Under the pieces are notes generated by a model, which saw only the letters and a list, made by a program, of their open reading frames with translations, was not told where the DNA came from and did no database searches. Below are positions 61,509 to 64,000 of a stretch of 64,000 nucleotides of DNA, piece after piece (the first letter of the stretch is position 1; each line of letters begins with the position of its first letter). The stretch covers positions 124,001 through 188,000 of the forward strand of contig NZ_OZ245785.1 of assembly GCF_965227785.1 (NCBI RefSeq), given 5' to 3'. Source of the DNA: Gracilimonas sp965227785 (GTDB taxonomy: Bacteria; Bacteroidota; Rhodothermia; Balneolales; Balneolaceae). The position numbers and the translations under genes are program-made.

Positions 61509-62894
61509 ATGACAGCACGAATTCTTTTATCGCTTATTACTTTCTTGCTTGCCTTCAGTACAATGAGTGTTGCTCAGGATACTCTTCAAATTGACTTTAA
61601 TACTTTTCTGAACAGGGCTCTGGATAACTCAGGGCAGATGATGTATCAGCAACAGGATGTGGAAATAGCTGAGAATCAGATCAAGCAGGCGCAGGCTCAG
61701 CGCATTGTTCCAAATATGAGGTTAGATACCCAGCATGGACTCGTTCCGGGTATAGAAAGTGACAGAACAGATCTGCAGGAAGATGAGTATTATCTGGATC
61801 CCAACCTCCGCAATAACTGGAATGATTGGGCTATATACACAAAGTTCCAGCTTTCAGCAGTACAGCCGGTGTTCACCTGGGGTGCTATCAATAAGGCAGT
61901 TGAAGCCGCAAGGCTTGGAGCCGAAGCTGCTCAGTACAGTTTCGATGCTAAGAAAGCCGATCTGGAATTAAGACTCTTCGACCTATACTTCAGCTATGTT
62001 CTGGCTTTGGAAATTGAGCGGTTGCTGGAAGAAGCTCAGGATAAAGTGAACCAGATTGAGCGACAGATTAATGACATGAGGGAGGAAGGGGATAGCAGTC
62101 TGGACGAGTCGGAAGTATTTAAGTTTGAGATCTATAAATCGGAGTTTGAAATTCAGAAGGCTGAGGTTCACGAGAATATGAACTTCGTAAAAGAAACCTG
62201 GAATTATGTACTTCGCAATGAAGAAGGAAATGTATTTGAGCCACAGGTTCGATTTCTGGATCCGGTGGGTGCCAATATTGAACCGGTCGATTTTTATCAA
62301 AACGCAGCATTTAACAACCGCCCTGAGCTTAAAGCCTTGAAAGCAGGAGAGGAAGCCACCGAGACCTATATTACTTCCCTGAAAAAACAGAACTTGCCAG
62401 GTTTGTACCTGGCCGGTTATGTTAATTTTGCCAATACACCTAATCGTCCACGCCAGTCAAACCCCTTTATTCAGAATAGCACCAACCTGTTTACAGGTGG
62501 ATTTGGATTCACAATCCGGCAAAAGCTGAATTTTTTCTCCATTCGGGCTAATATCGAAAGAAGTAAAATTAAACTTAAACAGGCTTCTTATGCACAGGAT
62601 GCAGCCAAAGATGGAATTCTACTTGAAGTTAACAACCATTACCGGCAAGCATCTCTGGCGGATGTAAAGGTAGAACAAACTGATGAGGCCCTGGTAACTT
62701 CAAAGCGTTGGCTGAGGCAGGAACAACTGGACTACGATTTTGGTATGGGTGAAGTGAAAGACCTGATCGATGCCATGCGCAAAGAACTGGAGCTGAAACT
62801 TCAATTAAAGCAGCGTATTTTTGAGTATAATTCATCGCTGGCAAAACTGAATAAATCGGCAGGGATTCCGTTAACTACGCTAATAACAAACTGA
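61509..62894 (+). CDS. TolC-family outer-membrane efflux protein
   Basis: A 461-residue protein with signal peptide ending MSVAQ. It shows the repeated OEP coiled-coil pattern: AENQIKQAQAQRIVPNMRLD near the start, VQPVFTWGAINKAVEAARLGAEAAQY in the middle, and matching helices in the second half (RQASLADVKVEQTDEALVTSKRWL). TolC-type proteins form trimeric channels for type I secretion or efflux. No ABC transporter or adaptor is adjacent; an MlaC-like gene follows after eight bases. Confidence 0.9.
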   Translation: MTARILLSLITFLLAFSTMSVAQDTLQIDFNTFLNRALDNSGQMMYQQQDVEIAENQIKQAQAQRIVPNMRLDTQHGLVPGIESDRTDLQEDEYYLDPNLRNNWNDWAIYTKFQLSAVQPVFTWGAINKAVEAARLGAEAAQYSFDAKKADLELRLFDLYFSYVLALEIERLLEEAQDKVNQIERQINDMREEGDSSLDESEVFKFEIYKSEFEIQKAEVHENMNFVKETWNYVLRNEEGNVFEPQVRFLDPVGANIEPVDFYQNAAFNNRPELKALKAGEEATETYITSLKKQNLPGLYLAGYVNFANTPNRPRQSNPFIQNSTNLFTGGFGFTIRQKLNFFSIRANIERSKIKLKQASYAQDAAKDGILLEVNNHYRQASLADVKVEQTDEALVTSKRWLRQEQLDYDFGMGEVKDLIDAMRKELELKLQLKQRIFEYNSSLAKLNKSAGIPLTTLITN

Positions 62895-62902
62895 TTCAGA
62901 CA

Positions 62903-63496
62903 ATGTATATGTTAAAAACGGTCATTAAAGTAATTCTATTAGGTGTATTCTTAACTTCAACAGCTGTGGCTCAACAAACACCGGAAGACATACGCTCGCT
63001 TTTAGAAGAAAGAGATGAGCAAATCAAAGAATTGGTGGGTCCAGAGGGAACGGAATACACAGACGATCAGCGTCAGCAGCTGAAAGAGATCATCAATGGG
63101 GTGATCAATTTTGAAGCCATGGCTAAGGAAGCGCTGGAGGAAACCTACGATACCATTTCAACAGAAAAGAGAACCGAATTCGTTGACCTTTTTGCCACCA
63201 TCGTGAGAGATCAGTCTTTGAATAAGCTGGATATATATAGGGCAAAAGTCACCTATGAGGATATACAGGTAGAAGGTGATGAAGCCCGGGTGGAAACACT
63301 CGCTCAGCTCGAAAATGTACGTACACCGGTTAATTATGAGATGGAGTATCAGGACGGACAGTGGGTAATTGTAGATATGGAAATTGATGATGTCTCAACG
63401 GCTTCATCATACAATCGTCAGTTTCAGCGCATTATCAATCAAAGAGGTTTTGAGCCGTTATTGGAAAGTTTAAGAAAAAGAGCAGCACGGGCTTAA
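62903..63496 (+). CDS. mlaC: MlaC/Ttg2D-like phospholipid-binding periplasmic protein
   Basis: A 197-residue exported protein with signal peptide ending STAVAQ. Similarity to MlaC is seen in INFEAMAKEALEETYDTISTEKRTEFVDLF, and in GQWVIVDMEIDDVSTASSYNRQFQRIINQRGFEPLLESL near the C-terminus. MlaC carries phospholipids between the outer membrane and the inner-membrane MlaFEDB complex. No mlaDEF genes are in the window. Co-transcription with the TolC-like gene is likely; the start could also be the ATG two codons later. Confidence 0.85.
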   Translation: MYMLKTVIKVILLGVFLTSTAVAQQTPEDIRSLLEERDEQIKELVGPEGTEYTDDQRQQLKEIINGVINFEAMAKEALEETYDTISTEKRTEFVDLFATIVRDQSLNKLDIYRAKVTYEDIQVEGDEARVETLAQLENVRTPVNYEMEYQDGQWVIVDMEIDDVSTASSYNRQFQRIINQRGFEPLLESLRKRAARA

Positions 63497-63631
63497 TTGA
63501 ATGGAAGGTTAGGTTTAAACAGCTTCAATCGTATCAAAGCCATACAATCTGCAGGGTCCAAAAATACATTTCATAAAAACTCTTGAGTGATTTAACTTAG
63601 TCTGTTCAAAGATTCATTACCTAATTTCTTG

Positions 63632-64000
63632 ATGCTCAACAAATTAAAAGGTGCTCTTCTCACCATATTTCTTTCTTTGCTTGTTGTAAGCCTATATGCT
63701 CAGGATGGCAGGGTATTGACTCTTTCCGACTATTCCTACGAATACATCCAACGACTGCAGCATCGTGGCAAAATGCTGGATCTTGACCCAACCATGCTTC
63801 CTTATTCTTACGGACAGGTAAAGCAATCCATAAGCCGGATAGATGAAACACAATTATCAGATAATGAGAAGGTTTGGTTGAACCTGATAAAAGAAAGGGT
63901 AGAACTAAATCAGACAGATGATAATGAAATTGGATTTGAGTTTTCCCCTTCACCAGTACTAAGTGATACTGAACGCCTTGATGTGGTAGATCCCCTGAAT
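63632..64000 (+). CDS. Exported protein, N-terminal part (cut by window end)
   Basis: The frame from ATG 63632 stays open to the last base (123 residues visible). Residues 1-24 are a signal peptide (LLTIFLSLLVVSLYAQ). The mature start has YSYEYIQRLQHRGKMLDL and LDPTMLPYSYGQVKQSI, a pattern I associate with Wzi-like capsule assembly/outer-membrane proteins, but the match is weak on this fragment. It points away from the MlaC-like gene after a 135-base gap. Confidence 0.6.
   Translation, partial: MLNKLKGALLTIFLSLLVVSLYAQDGRVLTLSDYSYEYIQRLQHRGKMLDLDPTMLPYSYGQVKQSISRIDETQLSDNEKVWLNLIKERVELNQTDDNEIGFEFSPSPVLSDTERLDVVDPLN

Noticed and set aside
1..64000. CRISPR array, rRNA operon, prophage or IS transposase
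   Set aside because: No regularly spaced short repeats, no rRNA sequence, and no transposase, integrase or phage structural gene was recognised in any frame.

Overview
The window reads as a chromosomal segment of a Bacteroidota/Balneolota-type bacterium, with a marine Balneolaceae relative as the best guess. This is inferred from the gene families and not from any rRNA, which is absent here. Supporting signs are an orphan type IX secretion plug protein (DUF5103), a CcmE with a Cys-type haem motif, CcmD-type cytochrome c maturation genes, several TTG/GTG starts without clear Shine-Dalgarno sequences, many secreted beta-propeller proteins, and an F-type ATP synthase cluster lacking beta and epsilon genes.

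Layout. 1-3.2 kb: the 3' part of glgC, a peptidoglycan amidase, sucD and two small membrane proteins. 3.2-8.7 kb: three exported beta-propeller proteins (choice-of-anchor B, YncE-type, FG-GAP lipoprotein). 8.67-10.35 kb: two minus-strand genes for membrane proteins of unknown function, each followed by a long (106 and 123 bp) attC-like site. This looks like a small integron cassette array with no integrase in the window. 10.8-14.4 kb: a lipoprotein, a YffB/ArsC-like protein, a DUF3108 protein, dut and an MFS transporter. 14.5-19.5 kb: two tandem, strongly similar S9 (DPP4-type) peptidases. 20.2-24.8 kb: cytochrome c maturation genes ccmC-ccmD-ccmE-ccmF and a DUF5683-like protein. 25-27 kb: a 3-hydroxyacyl-CoA dehydrogenase and a repeat-rich gap. 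27.2-40.7 kb: a plus-strand run rqcH-aroK-aroB-tamB-rnr and a very large metalloprotease/propeller/Omp85 fusion; the first four genes overlap. 40.7-45.2 kb, minus strand: ccmB, a four-helix-bundle gene inside inverted flanks, a DNA polymerase III delta'-type gene, dapF and the DUF5103 lipoprotein. 45.4-49.6 kb: ptsN, dacB, an NtrC-type regulator and folD. 49.6-51.5 kb: a decayed DoxX relic, a DUF2200 gene and two hypotheticals. 51.6-61.4 kb: guaB, a glycosyltransferase, an M23 peptidase, a bactofilin, then atpZ-atpI-like-atpBEFHAG ending in tRNA-Ser(TGA) and a strong terminator. 61.5-64 kb: a TolC-like protein, an MlaC-like protein and the start of another exported protein cut by the window end.

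How it fits together. Most of the window is housekeeping: respiration (cytochrome c maturation, ATP synthase), cell envelope (TamB, an Omp85-type protein, MlaC, dacB, dapF, M23 plus bactofilin), nucleotide and aromatic biosynthesis, and ribosome/RNA quality control. The accessory signals are the cassette array near 9 kb, a dispersed repeat family of GAACATCGAACAAGG type sitting at gene ends, a near-identical 70-bp hairpin repeat around 25.9 and 26.4 kb, and a four-helix-bundle gene flanked by inverted repeats. The cassette array is the best candidate for something undescribed.
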